From: Betaproteobacteria bacterium LSUCC0117
GTDB taxonomy: Bacteria > Pseudomonadota > Gammaproteobacteria > Burkholderiales > Burkholderiaceae_C
Direction: 5' to 3'
NCBI GenBank assembly: GCA_030441535.1
Contig: JAUJFZ010000002.1
Coordinates: forward strand, 1-64,000
DNA: 64,000 nucleotides
The position numbers and the translations under genes were made by a program. Under the pieces are notes generated by a model. It searched no databases. It saw only the letters and a list, made by a program, of their open reading frames with translations, and had not been told where the DNA came from. Positions 42,289-51,382 of the stretch are shown piece after piece; the first letter of the stretch is position 1; every line of letters starts with the position of its first letter.

Positions 42289-43617
42289 GTGTCACAAAGC
42301 CATTTTGAAATGACCAATCAATGGTTACCCTTCACCCCTAACCGAGACTTCCAACGCGATCCCCGCGTTTTGGTCGGCGCCCAGGGGATGCACTTCACGA
42401 CCCACGATGGGCGCGAAATCATCGATGGTGTGTCGAGTTTGTGGTGCGTGGGTGCGGGTCATGGCCGGCGCCAGATTTCTGAAGCCATTAAGCAGCAGCT
42501 CGATACCTTGGACTACAGCACGGCGTTCCAAGCCTCAAACGACAAGGCTTTCATGGCGGCTTCGGCGATTGCCGAATTAGCCCCTGGTGATTTGAACAAG
42601 GTCTTTTTTTGCAACTCGGGGTCAGAGGCTGCGGATACCTCTTTGAAGATGGCGCTGGCCTACCACCGCGCGCGGGGTGAAGGCCATCGGACAGTACTGA
42701 TTGGTCGTGAGCGCGGTTATCACGGCGTGGGATTTGGGGGCATGAGTGTGGGCGGCATTCCTGGCAACCGCAAGGTATACAGCGGTGCGCTGTTGCCGCG
42801 TGTTGACCACATGGCCTTCATCCACGATGAGAGCAAGTTTCCATTCATACAAAACGAGGTGCCCGTCTGGGATACCGACCCCTTGTCCGACTTGGAAAAC
42901 CGCATCTTGCCCTTACACGACCCGAGTAACGTGGCCGCCATCATCGTGGAGCCGATCGCGGGCAGTGCCGGTTGGTACATCCCGCCGCAGGGTTATCTGA
43001 AGCGCTTGCGCGAGATTTGTGACAAGCACGGCATTTTGCTAATTTTTGACGAAGTCATTACAGGCTTTGGTCGTTTGGGTACGGCCTTTGGTGCGGATTA
43101 CTTTGGCGTCGTGCCAGACATGCTGAACTTCGCTAAATGCGTGACCAATGGCGTTTTCCCATTGGGCGGTGTGATTTGTCGCGACCATGTTTTCGAATCA
43201 GTAATGACCGGTCCCGATCATGCGATTGAGTTCGCCCACGGCTACACCTATTCAGGTCATCCTGCCGCCTGTGCTGCGGCGCTCGCGACGCTGCAAATCT
43301 TCCGCGAGGAAAATTTGTTTGCCCGCGCCGGCGAAATGGGACCTGTGTTGGGAGACGCCATGCACAGCGCCATGCGCGGATTGCCCAACGTTATCGGCGT
43401 GCGCAGCTTGGGTTTGGCCGCAGCCGTAGAGTTGAGTGGCTTACCGGGCCAGCCTGGCAAACGGGCTTACAACATCTTCTTGGATTGCTATCACGCAGGT
43501 GTGATGGTGCGTGCGGCAGGAGAGAACTTGGTGTTTGCACCACCCTACATCGTGGAAAGCGCACACATTGATGCCATGGTCAGCACCTTGGCCGCTGCCG
43601 TCAAACGCCACGCTTGA
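42289..43617 (+). CDS. Omega-amino acid:pyruvate aminotransferase (class III)
   Basis: A 442-residue PLP-dependent class III transaminase, similar to beta-alanine/omega-amino acid:pyruvate aminotransferases. The PLP lysine is Lys283 in NFAKCVTNGVFPLGG. Other family segments are FCNSGSEAADTSLKMA and LLIFDEVITGFGRLGT. The start is GTG, 13 bases after ACAGGAG begins. It is divergent from a LysR regulator and its end overlaps a ChaN-like gene by 17 bases. Confidence 0.92.
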   Translation: MSQSHFEMTNQWLPFTPNRDFQRDPRVLVGAQGMHFTTHDGREIIDGVSSLWCVGAGHGRRQISEAIKQQLDTLDYSTAFQASNDKAFMAASAIAELAPGDLNKVFFCNSGSEAADTSLKMALAYHRARGEGHRTVLIGRERGYHGVGFGGMSVGGIPGNRKVYSGALLPRVDHMAFIHDESKFPFIQNEVPVWDTDPLSDLENRILPLHDPSNVAAIIVEPIAGSAGWYIPPQGYLKRLREICDKHGILLIFDEVITGFGRLGTAFGADYFGVVPDMLNFAKCVTNGVFPLGGVICRDHVFESVMTGPDHAIEFAHGYTYSGHPAACAAALATLQIFREENLFARAGEMGPVLGDAMHSAMRGLPNVIGVRSLGLAAAVELSGLPGQPGKRAYNIFLDCYHAGVMVRAAGENLVFAPPYIVESAHIDAMVSTLAAAVKRHA

Positions 43618-44500
43618 AGTGAGCGCGCAGGCCTGCGCAGTAGTCCTGTGGTGGTAAGGCGGGCGTGTGCCAGTACCAGTCGGCATCGCCCGCTGTTTTG
43701 GCCGAGACGCCCGTTTGCCCATCCGCTACCAAGCGGATGTTGGTGATCGTGCCCAGCGTGCGGCGCGCACGATCGTCTTGAAGGTGTTGTGGCACCCCCG
43801 TACGCGAGTCGGTATGCGCGCTGCCGGCGATGTAAAGCGTGACACGTCCCGGCTGGCTGGCCGCGATGATGGCTTGTGCCATCGTCTCATCGCGCGCGAT
43901 TTGAATCCGCGTCATGGGCGTCAGCTGGCTTTCAGGCAGTAAACCGCAATGGCCGTCAGTCACAGCTTGTTTCTGGGTGGCAAAAATGGCTGGGTCAACG
44001 CGGGTGTCCCAACGGGCATCGGTCATCACGGCTCGCATGTCTTTGAACGGCAGGTTACTGCCATGCACGGGAACGCCTGCGCGAACCGCCTGCATCACCA
44101 CGGGACCATAGCTCGCCCAAGGCCATGCGTTATCACGCCAATTGAGTGCCTGCTGCACCGCGCTTTCCGAGGCATCGGCGGGAAGTGATTCAGTGCTGTG
44201 CCCGCGGTCGGCCATCTCCAGTACAAGGGCGCCCAAGCGCTGTTGTGCGCTCAACTGCTGGACGGTTAGTCGCTGAAGCTGTTGGTGTACCGGCGCGTCG
44301 TGTTGTTCGCCCAGCATGAGGACGGTTGCGGTCTTTGGAGCCAGGCGTTCGGGGAGGGTAATGCGCTGCAGGTCAGACAGACCCGGGGCAGGGGTGGCGC
44401 ATCCAGTCAATAGGGCGGCCGCAACTGTCGCGGCAAACGCAGCCTTTAATCGGCGCGATTGGGGAGCGGGTTGGCGAAGCGACAGCCGCGTGATCGCCAT
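43601..44500 (-). CDS. ChaN-like haem-binding lipoprotein family
   Basis: A 299-residue lipoprotein with a signal peptide and lipobox LTGC (Cys34). The mature domain carries the ChaN/DUF399 marks: VLMLGEQHDAPVHQQLQ near the N-terminus and IAGSAHTDSRTGVPQHL near the end. ChaN of Campylobacter binds haem and is linked to iron uptake. A 60-residue in-frame upstream extension is unlikely. It probably shares a transcript with the DUF3567 gene upstream. Confidence 0.87.
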   Translation of the reverse strand: MAITRLSLRQPAPQSRRLKAAFAATVAAALLTGCATPAPGLSDLQRITLPERLAPKTATVLMLGEQHDAPVHQQLQRLTVQQLSAQQRLGALVLEMADRGHSTESLPADASESAVQQALNWRDNAWPWASYGPVVMQAVRAGVPVHGSNLPFKDMRAVMTDARWDTRVDPAIFATQKQAVTDGHCGLLPESQLTPMTRIQIARDETMAQAIIAASQPGRVTLYIAGSAHTDSRTGVPQHLQDDRARRTLGTITNIRLVADGQTGVSAKTAGDADWYWHTPALPPQDYCAGLRAHFKRGV

Positions 44501-44507
44501 GCGCGGT

Positions 44508-44813
44508 TCAGTGCACGACGACGGGAGTTTGCGCCAAAGAGGCGTAACTATCGAGGAAGGTTTCAACCTCTTCTTGTGTCGGCGCTGTCCGCTGCCAGGC
44601 GTTGATTTGGGCTTGAAAGTATTCGGCCCATGAGCCATCAAGGTACAGTTCTTTGCCCGTGCGCTTATCGACGATTTCAAAACCGTGGCGCACCAATTGC
44701 AAACTTTCGCCAGTCACGCTGTCCACTGGATGACCTTCGGCATCAGACTCTTCCGCCTGATTGGCCAAGATGTGTAGAACAGAGAACGTTTCTGAGTCGT
44801 AAAGCATGTTCAA
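44508..44813 (-). CDS. DUF3567 family protein
   Basis: A 101-residue protein starting MNMLYDSETFSVLHIL, with RHGFEIVDKRTGKELYLDG and SWAEYFQAQINAWQ, which I recognise as the DUF3567 family of betaproteobacteria. Its function is unknown. It lies seven bases upstream of the ChaN-like gene. Confidence 0.85.
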   Translation of the reverse strand: MNMLYDSETFSVLHILANQAEESDAEGHPVDSVTGESLQLVRHGFEIVDKRTGKELYLDGSWAEYFQAQINAWQRTAPTQEEVETFLDSYASLAQTPVVVH

Positions 44814-44927
44814 TTCGGGTTCTCCTCTTTGCAGCGACCGCGCTACGCATTCAATATAACGCGAATTTTGTCGGCGTGGTGTGGGGTCAATCGATACAGG
44901 CTTTAACTGCGGGTGAAATGCCTGTTT

Positions 44928-45671
44928 TCAAGCCTTCAAGGGGTCAAGATCGGGCAATTTATTTTGTTTATCGAGACGCTGGTCAATGAAAGTCCCATCG
45001 GGCTCGGTTAATAAGATACGGACCGGGAACGTCGCGTTCTCGCTCGCGTACCACAGCGTCGCAGCGGTATCGTCGGGCCCCACCACTCGCTTGACGGGCG
45101 TTGCCAACCAAGTGCCTGCAGGCGTCACAATGGTCTCGGGTGAACCAATTTGCATGCGCCAATCTGCCCGCCCATTGGCACCCGTCAAGGGCACTAAAAA
45201 GGTCTGTTGCCCCGATTGCTTGGCTTCCGCGATCCATTTTGGGAGTGCAAAAAACAAGCTGACCCGATCTTGCATGTTGGGCTCCCACGGCGCAGCGCCG
45301 GCTTCGGTGTAGCGCACTTGTTTGGTTGTTGGGTCGAGCACGGCTTCGCGGATACGCTTACCGTCATCAACGAATCGACGGGGCTCTGGGTAGCCATTCA
45401 CCAACAAGCCCGTGCTGGTTTGCTTGCGATTGAAGACAAACAAGAGGGACACTTGCCAAGCGGCAGAATAATGTGTCGCATTGCGTTGCCAGGTGAGGGT
45501 CGCCTTGGCGTTGTAGTTGATACCGCTCTTTTTGCCGCTGACTGCGTAGTGCAGTGACACGCTCGGTTGACCGCGTGAAGGCGCAGCGCCGTGCACCCAG
45601 GTTATGGGCGTTGCCCAAAGCGCTGCGGTGGCCCACGTGCCTTTGAGAATGAGTTGGCGCCTCGATTGCAT
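44928..45671 (-). CDS. DUF3108 domain exported protein
   Basis: A 247-residue protein with a twin-arginine-like signal (SRRQLILKG, then ATAALWATPITWVHGA), so it is probably exported. The mature part is a DUF3108-type beta-rich domain of unknown function: NYNAKATLTWQRNATHY near its start and a RVSLFFALPKW segment. The start at 45671 is preferred over an in-frame start 99 bases upstream. It is four bases downstream of the iclR stop, in the same direction. Confidence 0.8.
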   Translation of the reverse strand: MQSRRQLILKGTWATAALWATPITWVHGAAPSRGQPSVSLHYAVSGKKSGINYNAKATLTWQRNATHYSAAWQVSLLFVFNRKQTSTGLLVNGYPEPRRFVDDGKRIREAVLDPTTKQVRYTEAGAAPWEPNMQDRVSLFFALPKWIAEAKQSGQQTFLVPLTGANGRADWRMQIGSPETIVTPAGTWLATPVKRVVGPDDTAATLWYASENATFPVRILLTEPDGTFIDQRLDKQNKLPDLDPLKA

Positions 45672-45675
45672 GCGC

Positions 45676-46539
45676 CTATCGTAGCGCGGTATCGGGGCAG
45701 CCCAGGTCGTGGCTAATTTGGGCCGCAAATGCGCGCAAGGTGGTGGCCGTTTCGCCATTCCAATCGGCATCGAATACGCCCGATGCGCCGAGCGTTACCA
45801 AACCCATCGTCAGCTGACCCTGGCTGTCAAATACCGGGGCACACAAACCTGAGATACCCGGAATCAAGCTGCCAACCACGCGGGCGACACCGTGTTGGCG
45901 TGTCTCGGAAATCAAGGCGGCAACCGCGTTGGTGTCCTTGGGTATGTCGCTTTGTGGGTGGTGGGCCACTGCCGCGAGTTCTCGCTGCAGCATGCGTTCG
46001 CAGGCGGGATGGTCTGGGTGGCGGTGTGCCATGAAGCTCAAAAAACAGCGCCCTGTCGCCGATGACAGTAAAGGCATCACGTCACCCAAGCGCAACTTGG
46101 CGGCCGCTGCTGCGCCGCCGTCGTGCCAGTGCACGATGGTCGGACCTTGGTTGCCCCAAACAGCCAACGCCATCGTGTGGCTGATTTGGGCAGACCAATC
46201 GGCTATTGCGGCGCGCGCGCTGCGCACGGGGTCACTGCGTGACAAGCCAGCCAAACCGATTCGCAGGCTGGCTGGGCCCAGGTCATAGCGGTTGCTCAAG
46301 GGGTCTTGCGACACCAGGCCCAGCCGCTGAAAGCTGACCAGGTAGCGGTGGGCTTTCGCGGGGCTCATGTCAGCGGCATGCGCCAAGTCGCGTAGCATCA
46401 TGGCTTGCGGACTTTTGGCCAACACGCTCAACAGGGTGAAGCCTACTTCCACAGATTGGATGCCGGCGCGGCCAGCCAAGTTGCTGGCATCATTCGCTGG
46501 GCTGGTCTTGGCGGTATCGGCAGGGGCAGTTGGTCGCAT
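45676..46539 (-). CDS. IclR family transcriptional regulator
   Basis: A 287-residue regulator with an N-terminal winged HTH (QSVEVGFTLLSVLAKSPQAM, then LRDLAHAADMSPAKAHRYLVSFQRLG) and a GAF-like effector domain. The IclR signature near the end is SLIPGISGLCAPVFDSQGQ. It diverges from a fumarylacetoacetate hydrolase family gene with 132 bases between the starts, and a 21-bp palindrome overlaps its own promoter. It probably represses that gene and itself. Confidence 0.9.
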   Translation of the reverse strand: MRPTAPADTAKTSPANDASNLAGRAGIQSVEVGFTLLSVLAKSPQAMMLRDLAHAADMSPAKAHRYLVSFQRLGLVSQDPLSNRYDLGPASLRIGLAGLSRSDPVRSARAAIADWSAQISHTMALAVWGNQGPTIVHWHDGGAAAAAKLRLGDVMPLLSSATGRCFLSFMAHRHPDHPACERMLQRELAAVAHHPQSDIPKDTNAVAALISETRQHGVARVVGSLIPGISGLCAPVFDSQGQLTMGLVTLGASGVFDADWNGETATTLRAFAAQISHDLGCPDTALR

Positions 46540-46580
46540 GGCGTGAGCGGGGTGTTTGGTGGATGCAGCGAAACACTCTT

Positions 46581-46609
46581 AGAATACCAGCGAGTTTTAT
46601 ATTCGTAAA
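46581..46609 (-). promoter_or_regulatory. Candidate promoter of the iclR gene
   Basis: On the minus strand TTTACG (-35, complement of 46604-46609) and TATTCT (-10, complement of 46581-46586) are separated by 17 bases. The -35 lies inside the palindrome described next. Confidence 0.5.
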
Positions 46610-46622
46610 TTAATTTTACTAA
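46602..46622. promoter_or_regulatory. 21-bp imperfect palindrome, candidate IclR operator
   Basis: TTCGTAAA and TTTACTAA are inverted copies (7 of 8 matching) around a 5-base spacer. The size fits IclR operators. It covers the iclR -35, which would give autorepression, and lies 50 bases before the hydrolase gene. A separate 6-bp hairpin (TTGGCA/TGCCAA, 46632-46650) follows. Confidence 0.5.
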
Positions 46623-46671
46623 TCGTAATCATTGGCACTTCGGATGCCAAACGATTTTGTTGGAGCGCGTG

Positions 46672-47673
46672 ATGAAATTAGCAACCTTAAAAGACGGTTC
46701 GCGAGATGGGCAATTGGTCGTGGTTTCGCGGGATTTATCGCAAGCGCATTACGCCACTGGCATTGCCAACTCGCTTCAACAGGTTTTAGACGACTGGGCT
46801 TTCATGGCGCCGCAATTGGAAGACCTGTCGGTTGCTTTGAATCAGGGGCGCGCGCGTCACGCGTTTGCGTTCGATCCTGCGCAGTGCATGGCGCCATTGC
46901 CGCGCGCCTTCCAATGGGCCGATGGCTCAGCGTACTTAAACCACGTCGAATTGGTACGCAAGGCGCGTAACGCAACGGTACCTGAATCTTTTTACACCGA
47001 CCCCTTGATGTACCAAGGGGGCAGCGATGATTTCATTGGTCCCCGTGACCCCATTGTGGTGCCGGATGAAGCCTACGGGATTGATTTTGAATCTGAGATC
47101 GCCGTGATTACGGGCGATGTTGCCATGCAGGTCAGCCCTGAGGAGGCGCTTGAGAGTGTCCGTTTGGTGATGCTGGTAAACGACGTCAGCTTGCGCCACC
47201 TGATTCCCGACGAGCTTGCAAAAGGTTTCGGCTTTTTACAAGGCAAGCCTGCAACCGCCTTCAGTCCAGTGGCCGTCACGGTCGATGAGTTAGGTGATGC
47301 GTGGCAGGGCGGGCGCTTGAACGGCGTCCTGCAAAGCGCCTGGAATGGGCGTCGCGTGGGATTATGCGAGGCCGGACCTGAGATGACGTTTCACTTCGGG
47401 CAGCTCATTGCCCACCTCGCCAAGACGCGCCGTGTGCGGGCGGGTAGTGTGATCGGCAGTGGGACCGTGAGCAACAAAGACTGGGCCAAAGGCTACAGCT
47501 GCATCGCTGAGAAGCGGTGCATTGAAACAATTGAAAATGGCAAACCCAGCACCGATTTCATGCGGTTTGGGGACACCATACGCATCGAAATGAAAGGCCG
47601 CGACGGCCAGAGTATTTTTGGTGCGATCGACCAAACGGTCACGCCGCTTGAAACACCGTCTCCAAGCGCTTGA
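46672..47673 (+). CDS. Fumarylacetoacetate hydrolase family protein
   Basis: A 333-residue FAH-family enzyme. The motif DFESEIAVITGDVA carries the metal-binding acidic residues and RHLIPDELAKGFGFLQGKPAT with GSGTVSNKDWAKG completes the active site. Homologues cleave fumarylacetoacetate in tyrosine/homogentisate breakdown or act on other beta-keto acids. No hmgA or maleylacetoacetate isomerase is in the window, so the pathway is not fixed. The ATG at 46672 has GGAG nine bases upstream. It is divergent from iclR and overlaps a VOC gene by 35 bases at the 3' end. Confidence 0.9.
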   Translation: MKLATLKDGSRDGQLVVVSRDLSQAHYATGIANSLQQVLDDWAFMAPQLEDLSVALNQGRARHAFAFDPAQCMAPLPRAFQWADGSAYLNHVELVRKARNATVPESFYTDPLMYQGGSDDFIGPRDPIVVPDEAYGIDFESEIAVITGDVAMQVSPEEALESVRLVMLVNDVSLRHLIPDELAKGFGFLQGKPATAFSPVAVTVDELGDAWQGGRLNGVLQSAWNGRRVGLCEAGPEMTFHFGQLIAHLAKTRRVRAGSVIGSGTVSNKDWAKGYSCIAEKRCIETIENGKPSTDFMRFGDTIRIEMKGRDGQSIFGAIDQTVTPLETPSPSA

Positions 47674-48055
47674 ACCCCTTGATCTCGATCGGGTTGCCGA
47701 ACGGGTCACAAAAAAACATGGTCCACTGCTCGCCGGGCTGATTGGCGAACCGGTGGCTGGGCGGGATCACAAAGTCAACGCCTGCCGCTGTAAGCCGCTG
47801 ACTCAGTGCCTCCCAGTCGGGTAGGGCCAAGACCAAGCCGAAGTGAGGCATGGGCACCAGGTGCTCACCCACGTGACCGGTGTTGCTGGTCTTGAATGGC
47901 TCGCCAAGGTGCAGGGATAACTGGTGCTGAAAAAATGAAAAGTCCACCCAGGTGTCGGTCGACCGTCCCTCGTCACAACCGAGGATGTCGCGGTAAAACG
48001 TGCGGGCTTGATTCAAGTTGGTTACGTTGAATGCGAGGTGAAATAAAGCTTGCAT
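47639..48055 (-). CDS. VOC family (glyoxalase/bleomycin resistance fold) protein
   Basis: A 138-residue VOC protein. The N-terminal half starts MQALFHLAFNVTNLNQARTFYRDILG and the second half ends DPFGNPIEIKGF, with the typical metal-binding His/Glu contexts (HLAF, GLVLAL, NPIEIKG). Substrate and reaction are not predictable. It is downstream of an MFS transporter gene on the same strand and its end overlaps the FAH gene by 35 bases. Confidence 0.88.
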   Translation of the reverse strand: MQALFHLAFNVTNLNQARTFYRDILGCDEGRSTDTWVDFSFFQHQLSLHLGEPFKTSNTGHVGEHLVPMPHFGLVLALPDWEALSQRLTAAGVDFVIPPSHRFANQPGEQWTMFFCDPFGNPIEIKGFKRLETVFQAA

Positions 48056-48064
48056 GTGTTGCGG

Positions 48065-49276
48065 TTAAGAGGGGTTATGTAGCGACGTTTGGGTTTGACG
48101 CAGGCGATTCAAAAACCAAACCCCCATCATCAAGATAGCCGCAGTCATCCAGAGGGCGCCATGATAACTGCCCGTGGCATCGACCGCGTAGGCGGTGAGG
48201 GCGGGGCCTGCGATTTGTGCAGCGCCGTAGCCCAACGTGAGCTGCGCCATGGCTTTGCCCGGGTTGTTTGGCGAGCGTTTGCCCACAAACGCCAACGTCA
48301 TGCTGACAATGCCGATGGCGGTGCCGCCGAACAGGGCGGCCGCCATCAACGCGGGTAACCAGTGATCAGACACTGCGGGCAACACGACGCTGCTTATTTG
48401 GCAGGTGTAGGCGACCATGAGCGCTGGTAACTCGCCGAAACGCCGCGCTACCCGGTCCCATAAATAGACCGACGGCGTGGCCGCAATGCCGCAGATGAAC
48501 CAGGCCCACGCGCCCAACCCAGCCAACGTTGGGACGGCTTCGATGATGGCAACTGTAAACGTGGCGCTGACCACGAACCCGACGCCCGCACAAAAATAAG
48601 CACTCAACATCAGCCACAACCAAGGGCGCGGCGCGCTACTTTGGTGGCTTTGCGTGCTGACGGTATCAGGCACTGGTGGCCGCCAGCGCCAGGCCGCCAA
48701 TGCGCACAACAACGCGATCAGACCAAAACCCAGCCACCGATTCGACCAGGTCAGGTCCTGTGATTGAAACCACGCTGCGGCCAACGCCGAGACCACGATC
48801 CCGAGGCCTACGCCCATGAAGTGCGCACCCAACTCCGCACGCTTACCCGACTTCATCAACCAATTTAAAACCAATCCGGTGCCTAACAACATGCCCGCCG
48901 CACCGCTCACGCCACCGGCAAATCGAACCAATGCCCACCACGCGACATGTTCCGAGAACGCCATGCCCACCGTGCCAACCACCGCCAACCACAACCCTGC
49001 ACCATACAAACGGTGGCGCAAACGCGGGCTTTCAATGCGCGCGACCAATAAGGCACCAACCAGATAGCCAATGTAATTCAGTGTCGCCAGCCAGCCGCCA
49101 GCCGTGATGCTGAGGTCGGCCTGCGTTTGCATCACGGGAAGCATGGGCGTGTAGGCGAAGCGCGCCATGCCCACGGTCAAGATGAGCGAGGCAATCCCGC
49201 CCAGCCAGACCTGCCAGGCAAGCAGAGGCGGGCGCTCAGAAACGACGGCGGTTTGCATGCCCGAAGCATACGACAT
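48065..49276 (-). CDS. MFS transporter, YbfB/YjiJ type
   Basis: A 403-residue membrane protein with about 12 hydrophobic segments; the opening GGIASLILTVGMARFAYTPMLP is typical of the YbfB/YjiJ family of the major facilitator superfamily. The substrate is unknown. It is followed nine bases later by the VOC gene, suggesting cotranscription. Confidence 0.88.
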   Translation of the reverse strand: MSYASGMQTAVVSERPPLLAWQVWLGGIASLILTVGMARFAYTPMLPVMQTQADLSITAGGWLATLNYIGYLVGALLVARIESPRLRHRLYGAGLWLAVVGTVGMAFSEHVAWWALVRFAGGVSGAAGMLLGTGLVLNWLMKSGKRAELGAHFMGVGLGIVVSALAAAWFQSQDLTWSNRWLGFGLIALLCALAAWRWRPPVPDTVSTQSHQSSAPRPWLWLMLSAYFCAGVGFVVSATFTVAIIEAVPTLAGLGAWAWFICGIAATPSVYLWDRVARRFGELPALMVAYTCQISSVVLPAVSDHWLPALMAAALFGGTAIGIVSMTLAFVGKRSPNNPGKAMAQLTLGYGAAQIAGPALTAYAVDATGSYHGALWMTAAILMMGVWFLNRLRQTQTSLHNPS

Positions 49277-49379
49277 GGCGTGAGCTTGGGGGACGCACCT
49301 AGGAGACGTTACGGCTGATCTGCTTTACCATCAGACAACAACAGGGGGTCACCCGGCACCCTGATTTTCAGGAGACACC

Positions 49380-50087
49380 ATGTCCGACTCGTCTGGATTT
49401 ACAGCCTTTGTGCCCGGCTTTGATTTCATCAAAAATTTGGGGGAGCAAGCCAGTACGTGGGGACGAGCAGCCAGCGCGCAGCCCGCGAATGGCGGGGCGC
49501 AAGCCATGTCAGGAATGGCGGCTTGGGTGGCCCCCACTTTTGACGTCGAAGAGCTGGATAAGCGCATCAATGATCTGAAGTCAGTCCAGTTTTGGCTGGA
49601 GCAAAATGCGCGTGCGCTGGCGGCCACTATCCAAGCCCTTGAAGTGCAAAAGATGACGCTCTCCACGCTGAAAAACATGGACATGGGTTTGGATGATGCT
49701 GTCAAAGCCATGCAAGCCAACCCAGCCGATTTATGGCGCAGCTGGCAAACCGGGGCTGGCACCGCCAAGACGGCATCCGCAGCGGCCCCCGAGCCAGCAC
49801 CCGCGCAAGAGGCCACGACGCAAAAGGCAGCACCCGTTGATCCCATGCAGTGGTGGGGGGCGCTCAGCGAGCAGTTTCAAACCATCGCGCAGAATGCCGC
49901 AAATGAGATCGCCAAAGCCAGCGAGCAGGCTGAAAAAATGATGGCCACGGCAGCGCAGCCAGTAGCCAAAAAGGCAGGCAGTGCAAAAAAGGCCAGCAGC
50001 ACGACAAGAGCCAGTCGTGCAAAGGCAAAACCCAAAGCCACTACCGCGAAAAAAACCACACCGCGTACCCGTAAACCTGCTGCCTAA
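49380..50087 (+). CDS. phaM: PhaM-like polyhydroxyalkanoate granule protein
   Basis: A 235-residue protein matching PhaM, which binds PHB synthase and DNA and sets granule number and distribution. Conserved parts are FVPGFDFIKNL near the N-terminus and VEELDKRINDLKSVQFWLEQ, then ARALAATIQALEVQKMTL. The tail from about residue 190 is rich in Lys, Ala, Pro and Thr (KKAGSAKKASS), resembling histone H1, as in PhaM. It implies polyhydroxyalkanoate storage; synthase genes are not in this window. Confidence 0.88.
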   Translation: MSDSSGFTAFVPGFDFIKNLGEQASTWGRAASAQPANGGAQAMSGMAAWVAPTFDVEELDKRINDLKSVQFWLEQNARALAATIQALEVQKMTLSTLKNMDMGLDDAVKAMQANPADLWRSWQTGAGTAKTASAAAPEPAPAQEATTQKAAPVDPMQWWGALSEQFQTIAQNAANEIAKASEQAEKMMATAAQPVAKKAGSAKKASSTTRASRAKAKPKATTAKKTTPRTRKPAA

Positions 50088-50092
50088 CGCCC

Positions 50093-51379
50093 ATGCCCGC
50101 TTTTGCACACGCACACGCCGCACACCCACAGTGGGTCATGGCCGCCGCTTTGGTCGTGACCCAGTTGCGCGCACAGCTGACTGCGCCGCCCATCAACCGG
50201 GCGGACGAAGATGACATTGCCCTGGGGTTTGTGTATTTCACCGATGCGTATGCGTCGGATGCGAACGACCTGCTCAGTTATTTGCGAACAGAGCTGCCGT
50301 TTGTACAGCGCTGGGTGGGTAGCGTCGGTATAGGGGTGTTGGCCACCAGCGTCGAATACATGGACGAGCCGGCCATGGCCATCATGTTGTGTGACATTCC
50401 GACCGATCAGGTTCAGGTTTTCAGTGGGCTGTCACCTTTAGCGCCAATAGGGCAGGGCGCGCTGGGCTGGCCGGTCCAAAGCGCATGGGTACACGCGGAC
50501 GGCGCCGCGCCCGAATTGGGTGCACTGATTGAAGAACTCGCGCAGCGCACGGCGCATAACGTGGTGTTCGGTGGCATCAGTTCCAGTCGCCAGGATGTGG
50601 TGCAAATGGCCTACGAAGACAGCAGTCATTTGGGCGTCGACCTGCCCCAAGGTGGCGTTTTGTTGGGTGGCCTGAGTGGTTTGGCATTCGGCCCAGACGT
50701 ATTGGTTCGTTCCCGTGTGACGCAGGGCTGTCGCCCGGTTGGTCCCGCGCGCAGCGTCACAGCCATGGACGGACGGGTGGTTTTGCAACTCAATGACCGA
50801 CCCGCCCTAGATGCCTTGTTCGCAGATTTGGACGTGTCTTGGGACGATCGCCCCAACGCGATACAGCGCCTTCAACAAACCTTGGTTGGTTTAGAGTCTG
50901 CGGCTTGGGTGGGCGACAACGAACTAGTCGAGGCCGAGCGTGTGCAGAGCCTAATGGCGAAGCGTGCGGGTTTGTTTGGCGCTCAAACGCGCGTTCGGCA
51001 TCTGGTGGGCTTGGATGTTGACAGGAAAGGCGTGGTCGTGGGGGACCACGTTTTGGTTGGCGATGACATGCAATTTTGTGAACGTCACGTGCAAGCGGCG
51101 CGCGCCGACTTGATGCGTGTCTGCGCTGAATTACGTGATGAGTTAGAGAGCCTGACGGAACCCCAGGCTGGCGCTGATCGCGCCGGTGCCGTGATTCGTG
51201 GCGCGGTGTATGTATCGTGCTTGGGCCGTGGCGGCGCGCATTTCGGTGGACCCAATGCAGAGATGAAAATCATCCAACACGCATTGGGCGACGTCCCCGT
51301 CGTAGGGTTTTTTGCGGCGGGCGAGATCGCCCATCAACACATCCTCAGCTACAGCGGTGTGTTGATGGTTTTTGGCTAG
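50093..51379 (+). CDS. FIST domain sensory protein
   Basis: A 428-residue protein with FIST_N and FIST_C domains, proposed to sense small ligands such as amino acids. The C-terminal domain holds GAVYVSCLGRGGAHFGGPNAEM and VPVVGFFAAGEIAH, the latter characteristic of FIST_C. No output domain is attached. It begins five bases after phaM and is presumably cotranscribed; the reason for the pairing is unknown. Its stop is three bases from the convergent tgt end. Confidence 0.87.
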   Translation: MPAFAHAHAAHPQWVMAAALVVTQLRAQLTAPPINRADEDDIALGFVYFTDAYASDANDLLSYLRTELPFVQRWVGSVGIGVLATSVEYMDEPAMAIMLCDIPTDQVQVFSGLSPLAPIGQGALGWPVQSAWVHADGAAPELGALIEELAQRTAHNVVFGGISSSRQDVVQMAYEDSSHLGVDLPQGGVLLGGLSGLAFGPDVLVRSRVTQGCRPVGPARSVTAMDGRVVLQLNDRPALDALFADLDVSWDDRPNAIQRLQQTLVGLESAAWVGDNELVEAERVQSLMAKRAGLFGAQTRVRHLVGLDVDRKGVVVGDHVLVGDDMQFCERHVQAARADLMRVCAELRDELESLTEPQAGADRAGAVIRGAVYVSCLGRGGAHFGGPNAEMKIIQHALGDVPVVGFFAAGEIAHQHILSYSGVLMVFG

Positions 51380-51382
51380 ATC

